Below, piece by piece: positions 35,435 to 48,365 of a stretch of 64,000 bases of DNA (position 1 is its first letter; each line of letters starts with the position of its first letter). The DNA is from Bacteroidales bacterium (lineage in GTDB: Bacteria; Bacteroidota; Bacteroidia; Bacteroidales; Rikenellaceae): NCBI GenBank assembly GCA_910574205.1, contig CAJSYJ010000004.1:1-64000 (forward strand), in the 5' to 3' direction. The notes beneath the pieces are model-generated. The model made no database searches. It worked only from the letters and a program-made list of their open reading frames with translations, and was not told the DNA's origin. The translations under genes and the position numbers were made by a program.

Positions 35435-37009
35435 ATGAAAGCAAAACATATAGTTATCTGCCTTATGGGATTCATTACCCTGCTCTCGGCCACTTCGTGC
35501 GAGGACAGGCTCGATATTCCCAAGCACGGCGACATGGGCGGTCAGGAAGAGGGTTATAAAACGGATGAAGACGCCCTGCGTGCCCTTGCCAACCTCTACA
35601 ACGCATGGGGAGGGGTATATTACAACTGGTTCATGATAAGCAACCTGCTCTCGGACGACGTATATTGCGGCGGCGGCAGCCGAGGCGACAACCTCGAAAT
35701 GGAGCAGCTCAACGAGTTCTCGTTCAACACCGACAACACCATGGTACGCGACCTCTACTCGGGTCTGTATACCATAGTATACAATGCCAACCTGATCCTC
35801 ACGTTCATGGAGCCCGACACGGCGGCCAAGCAGCGTGCCGTAGCCGAGGCGCATTTCTTCCGCGCATGGGCGCACTTCCAGCTGGTTACCTACTACGGTA
35901 CGGCACCCAAAGTGGATCATCTGCTCGGTTCTGACGAGTACCGCAAGTCGAACAGCACCCCCGAAGCTCTGTGGAGCTTCATCGAGCAGGACCTCAACGA
36001 TGCTATCGACATGGATATACTCCCCTCGAAGTCGAACAAGGAGGATGCCGAGACAGGTATCCGCATAACACGCGAGGTGGCCCAGGCCATGCTGGGCAAG
36101 GCCTATGTCTTCCAGCAGAAGTGGGACGAGGCAGCCGAGATTCTCGACAAGGTGATCGCTTCGGACAAATACGACCTTTATCAGGGCGAGCTGGACAAGC
36201 TGCTGCATGCCGAGTGCAACGGCAGCTGCGAGTCTATGTTGGAGGTTCAGAAGCGCAACGACCCCGAGCAGACATGGACGCAGTTCACGATGACCTATCT
36301 GATGATCGGCTGGCGCACATCGATGTTCAACGACCCCACCGGAGCGGCCAAGGATGAGATCGCATGGGGCACCTACGGCTTCATGAACCCGCGCAAGGAG
36401 GTATACGACGCATTCGTCGAGCGCGAGGGCGCCGACGGCTACCGTCTCAACAGCACGCTGCGCACATACGACCAGATGGCCGACTACGGCATCACCATCA
36501 AGCCGGGCGAGACGCTCATCGGCCACGAGGGTTATTTCCTCTGGAAGAACCGCGCATTGAAGAGCGACTGCATCATCGACGCATCGTACTTCCAGGGATT
36601 CCAGTACATCAACCTGCGCGTGATGCGTTACGCCGAGGTGCTGCTGCTGGCGGCCGAAGCGCACGTACAGAGCGGCGACAAGAAGGGTCTGGCCAAGGAG
36701 TATGTCAACAGGATACGTTCGCGCGCGCAACTGGCTCCGCTGGCTGCCGTCACGATGGACGACGTGAAGAAGGAGAAGCGGTTGGAGCTCTTCATGGAGT
36801 GCGTACGCTTCCAGGATCTCGTCCGCTGGGGCGATGCCGAGCAGGCGCTGGCACAGCAGGGCAAGGAGATTCCCGGATACACGACCAAGGGTCGGGAGAC
36901 GATAGCCAGCAACAGCAACTACGGATTCCAGCCCAAGCACAAGCTGCTGCCCATTCCGCAGAAAGAGCTTCAAGTCAACCCCAACATGCACCAGAACGAT
37001 CTCTGGTAA
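35435..37009 (+). CDS. SusD/RagB family surface glycan-binding lipoprotein
   Basis: A 524-residue surface lipoprotein that closes over the SusC barrel and captures the ligand. Signal peptide with lipidated cysteine in LSATSCEDRLDIP, with acidic residues right after it as expected for surface export in Bacteroidota. The N-terminal TPR-like helical scaffold includes AEAHFFRAWAHFQLVTYYG and the C-terminal RagB/SusD domain includes RVMRYAEVLLLAAEAHVQSG and LELFMECVRFQDLVRWGDA, then the family's closing LLPIPQKELQVNPNMHQN. It is co-transcribed with susC and the following esterase. Confidence 0.96.
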   Translation: MKAKHIVICLMGFITLLSATSCEDRLDIPKHGDMGGQEEGYKTDEDALRALANLYNAWGGVYYNWFMISNLLSDDVYCGGGSRGDNLEMEQLNEFSFNTDNTMVRDLYSGLYTIVYNANLILTFMEPDTAAKQRAVAEAHFFRAWAHFQLVTYYGTAPKVDHLLGSDEYRKSNSTPEALWSFIEQDLNDAIDMDILPSKSNKEDAETGIRITREVAQAMLGKAYVFQQKWDEAAEILDKVIASDKYDLYQGELDKLLHAECNGSCESMLEVQKRNDPEQTWTQFTMTYLMIGWRTSMFNDPTGAAKDEIAWGTYGFMNPRKEVYDAFVEREGADGYRLNSTLRTYDQMADYGITIKPGETLIGHEGYFLWKNRALKSDCIIDASYFQGFQYINLRVMRYAEVLLLAAEAHVQSGDKKGLAKEYVNRIRSRAQLAPLAAVTMDDVKKEKRLELFMECVRFQDLVRWGDAEQALAQQGKEIPGYTTKGRETIASNSNYGFQPKHKLLPIPQKELQVNPNMHQNDLW

Positions 37010-37032
37010 ACATATAACCGCATAGAATGATT

Positions 37033-38691
37033 ATGAAAAAGATATTTTCGTTATGGATGCTGCTGGCAGCCGTTCTGCTGGGAGCCTGCGAGGAATCGCT
37101 GGACGATCTGACGGGTCGCTACGATTTCGACCGCTACCGTTTCACGGAGGTTACGGAGCAGTCGACAGATAAACTTCCGAAGGGCATCAAGGTGCTCAAT
37201 ATGACCCTTGCCGATGCCGAGGGCAATGCTCTCGAAATAGGCTTCGGCAGCCGCGAGTGGGTGCTTCAAACGGGTACCTACACCGTCGCCGGGGCGGTAA
37301 CCGGAGCGATGCAGGCCGCGGCCAAGGTCATCACGGCCGAGGGCGAGACGCCGCTCGCGAGCGGCGACGTGAACGTCACGATGATCGGCACGGACAGCTA
37401 TGACATCGACGGCATGCTCCAAACCGCAGGCGGCGAGTATGTCAAGGTGCATTTCCGCGGTGCGATATCGTTCGAGATCGGCGTAGACGATCCCGAAGCC
37501 AGCGGCTATACCGCCGTTCTGACCGTAACGCCGGTATACATCACCGACCAGAGCGGACAGGTAACGGGCGTTGTTCCGGGCGTATCGAAGTATGCCTTTA
37601 CGATCAGCGACCCCGACGGCAAAGATGCAGCCATGTTGGAGACCATCAACGTCGAGAACCTCGACCCGGCAGCGCTGGCGGGCGAATACACCGTCAAGGA
37701 CAATGCTCAGGAGGCGTTGTCGATCGCCTCGGGCGCCCAGATGCCTCAGGAGTGGGGCGGTTGGAGCTGGGGAAGCTATCTGGTCAACGCCGAGGGCAAA
37801 AAAGAGTTCCTCATGGCCGGCGGCAAGATCACGGTCTCGGTCGTCGACGGCATGGAGGGCGGCAAGCTCTACAACTTCTCGGGCAGCGGTCTAATGACCA
37901 TGCTGACGATGAATGCCGACGGCACCGTTACCAACGGTACGCTCACCGAGACCAACATCAAGTTCGTCACGCTGCTGCAAGGCACCGGCATCGAGCTCTA
38001 CGACCAGACGATGAACAGCACCGTACTGGGCAAGGAGATCAACTACTCGATCTACCTGCCCAAGAGCTACGACAACGAAAAGACCTTTCCCGTGCTCTAC
38101 CTGCTCAACGGCGCCGACAGCAACAACAACGACTGGATGCGTCAGGGTCTGGTAAACCCCTACGCCAGCACCTATGCCGCAGGCGGAGGCAAGGAGATGA
38201 TTATCGTATGCCCCAACGGCTGCCCCGACGGCCAGAACGCATTCTACTGCGACAACTACTCGGGCAACGGCATCAACTACATGACCTACTTCTTCGACGA
38301 GTTCATACCCTTCATCGAGAGCACCTACAAGGTCAAGGCCGAGAAGGGATCGCGCGCCATAGCCGGTCTGTCGATGGGCGGCTACGGATCGCTCTACTAC
38401 GGCTTCCTGCACCAGGAGATGTTCTGCTACGTATATGCGTGCAGCCCGGCGACATACGTCGAGGGAGCACCCAACCTCTACACGATGCAGCCCACGGCCG
38501 AGCTGCCCGGCATCACGATCGAGATCGGCTTGCAGGACTTCCTCTATCAGTCGGCCAAGGGATACCACGACGGTCTGTCGTCGATCAACGTCGAGCACGA
38601 GTGGATCGAGCGCAACGGCGCACACGACTGGACATTCTGGGCTGCCTGCACCCCCAAGATCGTAAAGAAAGTGGGAGAGGCGTTCAACTAA
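37033..38691 (+). CDS. surface lipoprotein with C-terminal esterase domain
   Basis: A 552-residue lipoprotein. After the signal peptide (LLGACEESLDD) the acidic residues following the cysteine suggest display on the cell surface. Residues 20 to about 310 form beta-rich domains of no family I recognise, possibly for glycan binding in the manner of SusE. The C-terminal part (about 320-552) is a CE1/esterase-D-like alpha/beta-hydrolase with S447 in GLSMGG and H531 in GAHDWTFW. It would remove acyl groups such as acetyl, feruloyl or other phenolic esters at the surface. Start 37033 (MKKIFSLW) is preferred to 37027 two codons upstream. A 14-bp hairpin follows. Confidence 0.82.
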   Translation: MKKIFSLWMLLAAVLLGACEESLDDLTGRYDFDRYRFTEVTEQSTDKLPKGIKVLNMTLADAEGNALEIGFGSREWVLQTGTYTVAGAVTGAMQAAAKVITAEGETPLASGDVNVTMIGTDSYDIDGMLQTAGGEYVKVHFRGAISFEIGVDDPEASGYTAVLTVTPVYITDQSGQVTGVVPGVSKYAFTISDPDGKDAAMLETINVENLDPAALAGEYTVKDNAQEALSIASGAQMPQEWGGWSWGSYLVNAEGKKEFLMAGGKITVSVVDGMEGGKLYNFSGSGLMTMLTMNADGTVTNGTLTETNIKFVTLLQGTGIELYDQTMNSTVLGKEINYSIYLPKSYDNEKTFPVLYLLNGADSNNNDWMRQGLVNPYASTYAAGGGKEMIIVCPNGCPDGQNAFYCDNYSGNGINYMTYFFDEFIPFIESTYKVKAEKGSRAIAGLSMGGYGSLYYGFLHQEMFCYVYACSPATYVEGAPNLYTMQPTAELPGITIEIGLQDFLYQSAKGYHDGLSSINVEHEWIERNGAHDWTFWAACTPKIVKKVGEAFN

Positions 38692-38714
38692 AAACGGGAT
38701 AGACAGATCTCCAT

Positions 38715-38749
38715 AAGGTTCCGTGCGGCTTGACTCCGCACGGAACCTT
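38715..38749 (+). terminator. 14-bp hairpin between the two CE1-like esterase genes
   Basis: AAGGTTCCGTGCGG (38715-38728) pairs perfectly with 38736-38749 around a 7-base loop. No T-run follows; it may protect the 3' end of the susC-susD-esterase message or reduce transcription into the downstream enzymes. Confidence 0.55.
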
Positions 38750-38759
38750 GTCGGGATAA

Positions 38760-39977
<1,218 letters not shown>

Positions 39978-39987
39978 TCATGCGACG

Positions 39988-42321
39988 ATGATGAAGACGA
40001 TAACCATAGCGCTGCTCGCGGCTGCGGCCGCGGCATGCGCGCCGTCGACTCCCCGTCTGGGAGAGTCGTCGATCGACGATGTGGTCGCAGCGATGACCCT
40101 CGAAGAGAAGGCGCATCTGGTCGTGGGCACCGGCATGGCCGGACACACGGGCGACAACGCCGTAGTCGGAGAGACCCGCAACCTCGTCCCGGGAGCCGCC
40201 GGCACGACCTACCCCATAGAGCGTCTGGGAATACCGGCCGTGGTGCTGGCAGACGGCCCCGCCGGCCTGCGCATCAACCCCACGCGCGAGAACGACGAGG
40301 CGACATACTACTGCACCCACTTCCCCATAGGTACGCTTTTGGCGTCGACATGGGACTCGGAGCTGGTCGAGAGCGTAGGTAAGGCTATCGGCGAGGAGGT
40401 GCTCGAATACGGCGCCGACGTGCTGCTGGCACCGGCCCTGAACCTGCACCGCAACCCGCTGTGCGGCCGCAACTTCGAGTACTACTCGGAAGATCCGCTC
40501 GTATCGGGCAAGATAGCCGCCGCATACGTGCGCGGCGTGCAGAGCAACGGCGTGGGCACCTCGATCAAGCACTTCGCGGTCAACAATCAGGAGACCAACC
40601 GCATGGGCAACGATGCCCGCGTATCGCAGCGCGCCCTCAGGGAGCTCTATCTCAAAGGCTTCGAGATCGCCGTCAAGGAGTCGGATCCGTGGACGGTAAT
40701 GTCGTCGTACAACTACCTCAACGGAATATATACCTCGGAGAACCCCGAGCTGCTCACAGCGCTGCTGCGCGACGAGTGGGGCTTCGGCGGCATGGTCATG
40801 ACCGACTGGTTCGGCGGCAAGGATGCCGGAGCACAGATGATCGCCGGCAACGACATGCTGCAACCGGGTACGGACAAGCAGTACGAGCAGATCGTAGAGG
40901 GCGTCGAGAACGGTACTCTCGACGAGGCGGTGCTCGACCGCAACGTGAAGCGCATACTCGAAATGATCGTGCGCACGCCCCGTTTCCGCGGCTACGAGTA
41001 CTCGAACAAACCCGACCTCGAAGCGCATGCCGCCGTTACGCGCCGCAGCGCGACGGAGGGTATGGTGCTGTTGAAGAACGACAACGGGGCGCTTCCGCTC
41101 GCGGGCGACGTAAAGCGCATAGCGCTGTTGGGATGCACCTCTTACGACTTCATCGCCGGCGGTACGGGCTCGGGCAACGTCAACCGCGCCTACACCGTAT
41201 CGCTGCTCGACGGACTGCGACAGGCGGGCTATGAGCTGGACGGCGACTTGAAGAGCGAATACGAGGCCCACATCGCCGCCGAGAGGCTGCGCAACCGCCC
41301 CGACAGCACCAACCGCTTCGCGATGTTCATGCCGCTGCCGCGACCCGCGGAGATGACGATTCCGGCTGCACGCTTGCAATCGCTGGCAGCCGATAACGAC
41401 GTGGCGCTGGTAACGCTCGGCCGCACCTCGGGCGAGTTCCTCGACCGCAAGAAGGCCGACTTCGACCTCACGCGCGAGGAGATGCAGCTGCTCGAAAGCA
41501 CCTGCAAGGCATTCCATGACGCCGGCAAGCGCGTGGTCGTCGTGCTCAACATCGGCGGCGTGATCGAGACCGCATCGTGGAAGCAGCTGCCCGACGCCAT
41601 ACTCTGCGCATGGCAGGCGGGACAGGAGGGCGGCAACAGCGTCGCCGATGTGCTGGCAGGCAAGGCTTCGCCCTCGGGCAAGCTCACGATGACATTCCCC
41701 GTGATGTTCGAGGATGCCGCCTCGTCGCACAACTTCCCCGTCGACATGACGGCCAGCGTCGACATCACCAACAGCGGCACCAAGCAGAACACCGTAAGAA
41801 ACGTCGACTTCACGGAATACGAGGAGGACATATACGTCGGCTACCGCTACTTCGACACATTCGGCAAGCAGGTGTCGTATCCCTTCGGCTACGGCCTCTC
41901 GTACACCGCCTTCGAATACTCGGAGCCCGTCGTAACGCGCGACGGCGAGAGAGTCGAGGTCGACATCGAGATAACCAACACCGGCTCGCATGCCGGCAGG
42001 GAGGTCGTGCAGCTCTACGCATCGGCACCCGACCGCAAAGAGGCCGACAAACCCGAGAAGGAGTTGAAGGCATTCGCCAAGACCGGCGAGTTGAAGCCCG
42101 GCGAGTCGCAGCATATCCGCCTTACGTTCGATTGCGGCGATCTGGCTTCGTTCTCGGCCGAGCAGTCGGCATGGGTGGTAGCTCCCGGCAGCTACGAGCT
42201 TCTCGTAGGCGCCTCGTCGGATGACATCCGCCGCAGAATAAACATCGACGTCGAAGGCTCGACCGCTTCCACGGGCGACATACTCGCACCCGCGCAGACG
42301 CTCGATCTGCTGAGACGATAG
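39988..42321 (+). CDS. GH3 family glycoside hydrolase (beta-glucosidase-like), lipoprotein
   Basis: A 777-residue exo-acting glycosidase. Lipoprotein signal (AAAAACAPS) without acidic residues after the cysteine, so probably periplasmic. GH3 N-terminal TIM-barrel domain with nucleophile D273 (MVMTDWFGG) and the substrate-binding segments IKHFAVNNQETNR and GRNFEYYSEDP; GH3 C-terminal domain (about 355-620) and a fibronectin III-like domain (about 670-765, GREVVQLYASAPDR). Both domain layout and length match beta-glucosidases of this family, but some members cleave beta-xylosides or other sugars. Confidence 0.92.
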   Translation: MMKTITIALLAAAAAACAPSTPRLGESSIDDVVAAMTLEEKAHLVVGTGMAGHTGDNAVVGETRNLVPGAAGTTYPIERLGIPAVVLADGPAGLRINPTRENDEATYYCTHFPIGTLLASTWDSELVESVGKAIGEEVLEYGADVLLAPALNLHRNPLCGRNFEYYSEDPLVSGKIAAAYVRGVQSNGVGTSIKHFAVNNQETNRMGNDARVSQRALRELYLKGFEIAVKESDPWTVMSSYNYLNGIYTSENPELLTALLRDEWGFGGMVMTDWFGGKDAGAQMIAGNDMLQPGTDKQYEQIVEGVENGTLDEAVLDRNVKRILEMIVRTPRFRGYEYSNKPDLEAHAAVTRRSATEGMVLLKNDNGALPLAGDVKRIALLGCTSYDFIAGGTGSGNVNRAYTVSLLDGLRQAGYELDGDLKSEYEAHIAAERLRNRPDSTNRFAMFMPLPRPAEMTIPAARLQSLAADNDVALVTLGRTSGEFLDRKKADFDLTREEMQLLESTCKAFHDAGKRVVVVLNIGGVIETASWKQLPDAILCAWQAGQEGGNSVADVLAGKASPSGKLTMTFPVMFEDAASSHNFPVDMTASVDITNSGTKQNTVRNVDFTEYEEDIYVGYRYFDTFGKQVSYPFGYGLSYTAFEYSEPVVTRDGERVEVDIEITNTGSHAGREVVQLYASAPDRKEADKPEKELKAFAKTGELKPGESQHIRLTFDCGDLASFSAEQSAWVVAPGSYELLVGASSDDIRRRINIDVEGSTASTGDILAPAQTLDLLRR

Positions 42322-42475
42322 ATAGAAGCGATCTCAGACTGCCTGCTCCCCGTATCCTCCGGCACCCGCTATCGGCGGGTGTCGGAGCGAACGGAGGGGA
42401 GGAAATATATGCGGAGCCGCTATGCGGCGACGCTACAAAGCCTATTTTATAACACCCAAACACGAAGTAAGGGCT

Positions 42476-44956
<2,481 letters not shown>

Positions 44957-44981
44957 GCTCGGCCGACAGATAAACATATAT

Positions 44982-45019
44982 ATAATAGGCTGTCAGACAC
45001 TTGTCCGACAGCCTATTAT
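44982..45019. terminator. bidirectional terminator at PUL end
   Basis: ATAATAGGCTGTC (44982-44994) pairs with GACAGCCTATTAT (45007-45019) around a 12-base loop, giving an AT-rich base suited to termination in both directions between the convergent GH3 and mqnC genes. The core GGCTGTC/GACAGCC is shared with 26068-26093. Confidence 0.75.
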
Positions 45020-45075
45020 GTTGCATGCCCCAGCCATTATGGACATATCGGGCTCTGCGCCCGCCGCCAGTACTG

Positions 45076-46179
45076 CTATAACCCGATATCGCGGAAGCGG
45101 TAGAGCTGGTCGCGCAGGCGGGGCGTGAAGCCCATTTCGCGGATCGCGGACTTGATTCCCTCGGCGTCGAAGCGGTTGCGGGCACCGGCAGACGAGACGA
45201 CATTCTCCTCGATCATGATCGATCCCATGTCGTTGGCGCCGCTGCGAAGCGCCATTTGCGCAGTCTGCTTGCCGACGGTAAGCCACGAAGCCTGTATATT
45301 CTTTATATTGTTGAGCAGCAGCCTGCTCACGGCGATAATACGCAGATACTCCGTAGAGGAGAAGTGCGAATGTACACCCTGGGCTTCGAGCTCGGTGCCC
45401 GTCGAGCAGAACACCCACGGTATGAATGCCAGAAAGCCGTAGTTGCCCTCGGGGCAGCGCGCCTGCAAGTCGCGTATGGCAAGAAGGTGATCCACCCTCT
45501 GATGCGGCGTCTCGACATGTCCGTACATCATCGTGGCCGACGTGGGCAGGTTCATCTCGTGCGCCTCGTGCATGACGCGTATCCACTCTTCGGCAGAGGG
45601 CTTGGCAGGCGCGATGCGCCGGCGCACATCGTCCGAGAGGATCTCGGCACCTGCTCCGGGCAGCGAGTCGAGCCCCGCGGCCACGAGCCGCCGCAACGTC
45701 TCGCGCGTGGAAAGCGAGCTGATGCGCGCTATATGCGCCACTTCGGGTGCGCCGAGCGCATGCAGCCGCAGCGTCGGATACATCTCCTTCAAGCGGCGCA
45801 GCAGCTGCTCGTAGAAGTCGATGCCCAGACGCGGATGCAGCCCGCCCTGCAACAGCAGCTGGTCGGCGCCCAATTCGAGCGCACGGTCGATCTTCTCGCG
45901 ATACTGGGCGAGTGTGGTAATGAACGCCCGCTCGGTCTGGTGCGGCTTGCAGTGGAAGTTGCAGAAGCGGCAGCCCGAGATGCAGACATTGGTTATGTTG
46001 ACATTGCGGTCGATCTGCCACGTGACGACCGTCTCGTCGTCGACCGTCTCGCGGCGCAGCATGTCGGCCGTCTCGCAGAGCTCGTGCAGCGGCGCACGGT
46101 CGTAAAGCATATAGGCCTCCTCGCGCGTCAGCGACTCGCGTTGCAGGCACTTTTCATATATTGGTTTGAGTGCGTTCAT
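45076..46179 (-). CDS. mqnC: cyclic dehypoxanthinyl futalosine synthase MqnC
   Basis: A 367-residue radical SAM enzyme of the futalosine route to menaquinone; it cyclises dehypoxanthine futalosine. The cluster-binding cysteines are C66, C70 and C73 (CISGCRFCNF), followed by the LGADQLLLQGGLHP segment and the GAGAEIL segment typical of MqnC rather than the related MqnE. It starts 2 bp after the rnr stop and ends the five-gene operon. A second pathway gene, mqnA, lies 8 kb away on the same strand; mqnB, mqnD and mqnE are not in the window. An upstream extension of the frame to 46395 runs inside rnr and is rejected. Confidence 0.93.
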   Translation of the reverse strand: MNALKPIYEKCLQRESLTREEAYMLYDRAPLHELCETADMLRRETVDDETVVTWQIDRNVNITNVCISGCRFCNFHCKPHQTERAFITTLAQYREKIDRALELGADQLLLQGGLHPRLGIDFYEQLLRRLKEMYPTLRLHALGAPEVAHIARISSLSTRETLRRLVAAGLDSLPGAGAEILSDDVRRRIAPAKPSAEEWIRVMHEAHEMNLPTSATMMYGHVETPHQRVDHLLAIRDLQARCPEGNYGFLAFIPWVFCSTGTELEAQGVHSHFSSTEYLRIIAVSRLLLNNIKNIQASWLTVGKQTAQMALRSGANDMGSIMIEENVVSSAGARNRFDAEGIKSAIREMGFTPRLRDQLYRFRDIGL

Positions 46180-46181
46180 AC

Positions 46182-48365
46182 TCAGAGTACGATTTCGAAA
46201 TCCAACGTCCGGCGACGCAGGTCGGCCGACTTGACACGCACCCTGACGGGGGTGCCCAGCGTGAAGGTGCGGCCGTGAGCCCGGCCTACGACCTCGTAAC
46301 GCGCCTCGTCGAAGCGGTAGAAGTCGTCCTCGATGTCGCGCAGAAAGGCCATGCCCTCGACATGAGTATCGTTCAGCTCGACGAATATGCCCCACTCCGA
46401 TATGCCCGATACGCAGCCGTCGAACTCCTGCCCGATCTTGTCGCGCATGAACTCGACCATCTTGTACTTGATGCTGGCGCGCTCGGCCTCCGAGGCGACG
46501 ATCTCACGGTCGGAGGCGTATGCGCACATCTCCTCCAACGAGTGTTTGTCGGCCGACTTGCCGCCCGCAAGGTAGTGCGCCAGAAGCCGGTGCACCATCA
46601 TGTCGGGATAGCGGCGTATGGGCGAAGTGAAGTGCGTATAGTAGGGAAAGGCCAATCCGTAATGGCCTATGTTGTCGGTGGTATAGAACGCCTTGGCCAT
46701 GCTGCGGACAGCGAGCGTCGTAATGGCGTTGGCCTCGGGGCGGTCGTGCACCTCGCCCATAAGACGGTTCATCTGCTTGGCCACGGCGCGACCCTTGGAG
46801 GCGCGGAACGAATAGCCGAAGCGCGTGATGAACTCGCGGAAACGGGTCAGCTTCTCCTCGTTAGGCTCGTCGTGGACGCGGTAGACCATAGTGCGCTGCA
46901 CGCGGCGGCCGTTCTGCATGCGGCGGCCGCAAAACTCGGCCACACGCCTATTGGCCAGCAGCATGAACTCCTCGATCATGCGGTTGGCCTCCTTCTGCTC
47001 CTTGACGTAGACGCCTATGGGGTGGCCGTGCTCGTCGAGCTTGAAGCGCACCTCGTCGCGCTCGAAAGCTATGGCGCCGTGGCGGAAGCGCTCGCGGCGC
47101 AGCCCCTCGGCAAGACGGTTCAGAGTCGTAATCTCCTCGGCGTATTCGCCGCGGCAGGTCTCGATGACCTGCTGTGCCTGCTCGTACGAGAAGCGGTGGT
47201 CGGAGTATATCACCGTGCGGCCGAACCACTCGTCGCGTATTTCGAGATTCTCGTCGAGGGTAAAGACGGCCGAGAAGCAGAGGCTCTCCTCGTGGGGGCG
47301 CAGCGAACACAGCTCGTTGGAGAGGCGCTCGGGCAGCATCGGAACGGTGCGGTCGACCAGATATACCGACGTACCGCGCTCGGCGGCCTCGGCATCGATC
47401 ACGGAGCCGGGCGTGACGTAGTGCGTCACGTCGGCGATATGTACGCCGACCTCCCATACGCCGTCGCCCGTCTTGCGGATCGACAGCGCGTCGTCGAAGT
47501 CCTTGGCATCGGCCGGGTCGACCGTGAATGTGGTCACGCCGCGGAAGTCGCGGCGCGAGGCGCGCTCCTCGTCCGTTATCTCGCCGCGCATGGCCTCGGC
47601 CGCCGCCGCTACCTCCTCGTCGAAACGGTAAGGCAGATCGTACTCGGCCAGAATGGCGTGCATCTCAGTGTCGTTATCGCCCGCCGGACCCAGTATATCG
47701 ACGATCTCGCCCTCGGGCAGGCGCGTGCCCTCGTCCCACGATACGATGCGCACGGCCACCTTGTCGCCGTCGCGCACGTCGGAATAGAGCTTCTTGGAGA
47801 GGTGTATGTCGACGGCGATGCGCTTCGAGTCGGGCGTGACGAAGATCGATGTGTTGGTTAGCGAAGCCACGCCCACATAGGTCTTGCCGCTGCGCCGCAC
47901 GATGCCGACGACCGCACCCTCGGGCGAGGAGCCGTCGCGGCGGCGTTTGAGGATGACCACCCTGACCGTATCGCCGTCGAGCGCATTGTGCGCATGGCGG
48001 CGGCTGACGTAGATATCCTCCTCGGCGCCTTCCACACGGACGAAGATCGCACCCGACGAGACGGTACTTACCGTACCCTCCAACTCGGGACGGCTGCCCG
48101 TCGACAGACGGTAGCGTCCGCGCGAACACTCCTCGACGAACCTCTCGTCGACCATGCGCACGAGGATCTCGGCCGTCGCTGCACGCCCCTCGCGGTCGTT
48201 GCCGCCCGAGGCCGAGGCCAGTTGTTTGAGCGAGAACTTGCGGTCGGGAAACTCGCGCAGCAGCTCGGCTATGAACGCTGCACGGTCTGTCGTGCGGTGC
48301 TCCGATTCGTTGCGGCGACGCTCGTCGCCGTTTTTTCTGTTATTTCTTCTTCTACTCATTTTCAA
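46182..48365 (-). CDS. rnr: ribonuclease R
   Basis: A 727-residue RNB-family 3'-to-5' exoribonuclease that degrades structured RNA. Basic arginine/asparagine-rich N-terminus, a winged-helix-like start (about 30-80), two cold-shock RNA-binding domains (about 90-240), the RNB catalytic domain with the metal-binding aspartate cluster (TVDPADAKDFDDALSI) and a C-terminal S1 domain (about 640-725, GCVSGISEWGIFVELNDTHVEG). It abuts the M20 gene with no gap and precedes mqnC by 2 bp. Confidence 0.96.
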   Translation of the reverse strand: MKMSRRRNNRKNGDERRRNESEHRTTDRAAFIAELLREFPDRKFSLKQLASASGGNDREGRAATAEILVRMVDERFVEECSRGRYRLSTGSRPELEGTVSTVSSGAIFVRVEGAEEDIYVSRRHAHNALDGDTVRVVILKRRRDGSSPEGAVVGIVRRSGKTYVGVASLTNTSIFVTPDSKRIAVDIHLSKKLYSDVRDGDKVAVRIVSWDEGTRLPEGEIVDILGPAGDNDTEMHAILAEYDLPYRFDEEVAAAAEAMRGEITDEERASRRDFRGVTTFTVDPADAKDFDDALSIRKTGDGVWEVGVHIADVTHYVTPGSVIDAEAAERGTSVYLVDRTVPMLPERLSNELCSLRPHEESLCFSAVFTLDENLEIRDEWFGRTVIYSDHRFSYEQAQQVIETCRGEYAEEITTLNRLAEGLRRERFRHGAIAFERDEVRFKLDEHGHPIGVYVKEQKEANRMIEEFMLLANRRVAEFCGRRMQNGRRVQRTMVYRVHDEPNEEKLTRFREFITRFGYSFRASKGRAVAKQMNRLMGEVHDRPEANAITTLAVRSMAKAFYTTDNIGHYGLAFPYYTHFTSPIRRYPDMMVHRLLAHYLAGGKSADKHSLEEMCAYASDREIVASEAERASIKYKMVEFMRDKIGQEFDGCVSGISEWGIFVELNDTHVEGMAFLRDIEDDFYRFDEARYEVVGRAHGRTFTLGTPVRVRVKSADLRRRTLDFEIVL

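Noticed and set aside
46180..46395. Upstream extension of mqnC into rnr
   Set aside because: MqnC proteins start near MNALKPIYEK; the extension only overlaps the end of rnr.
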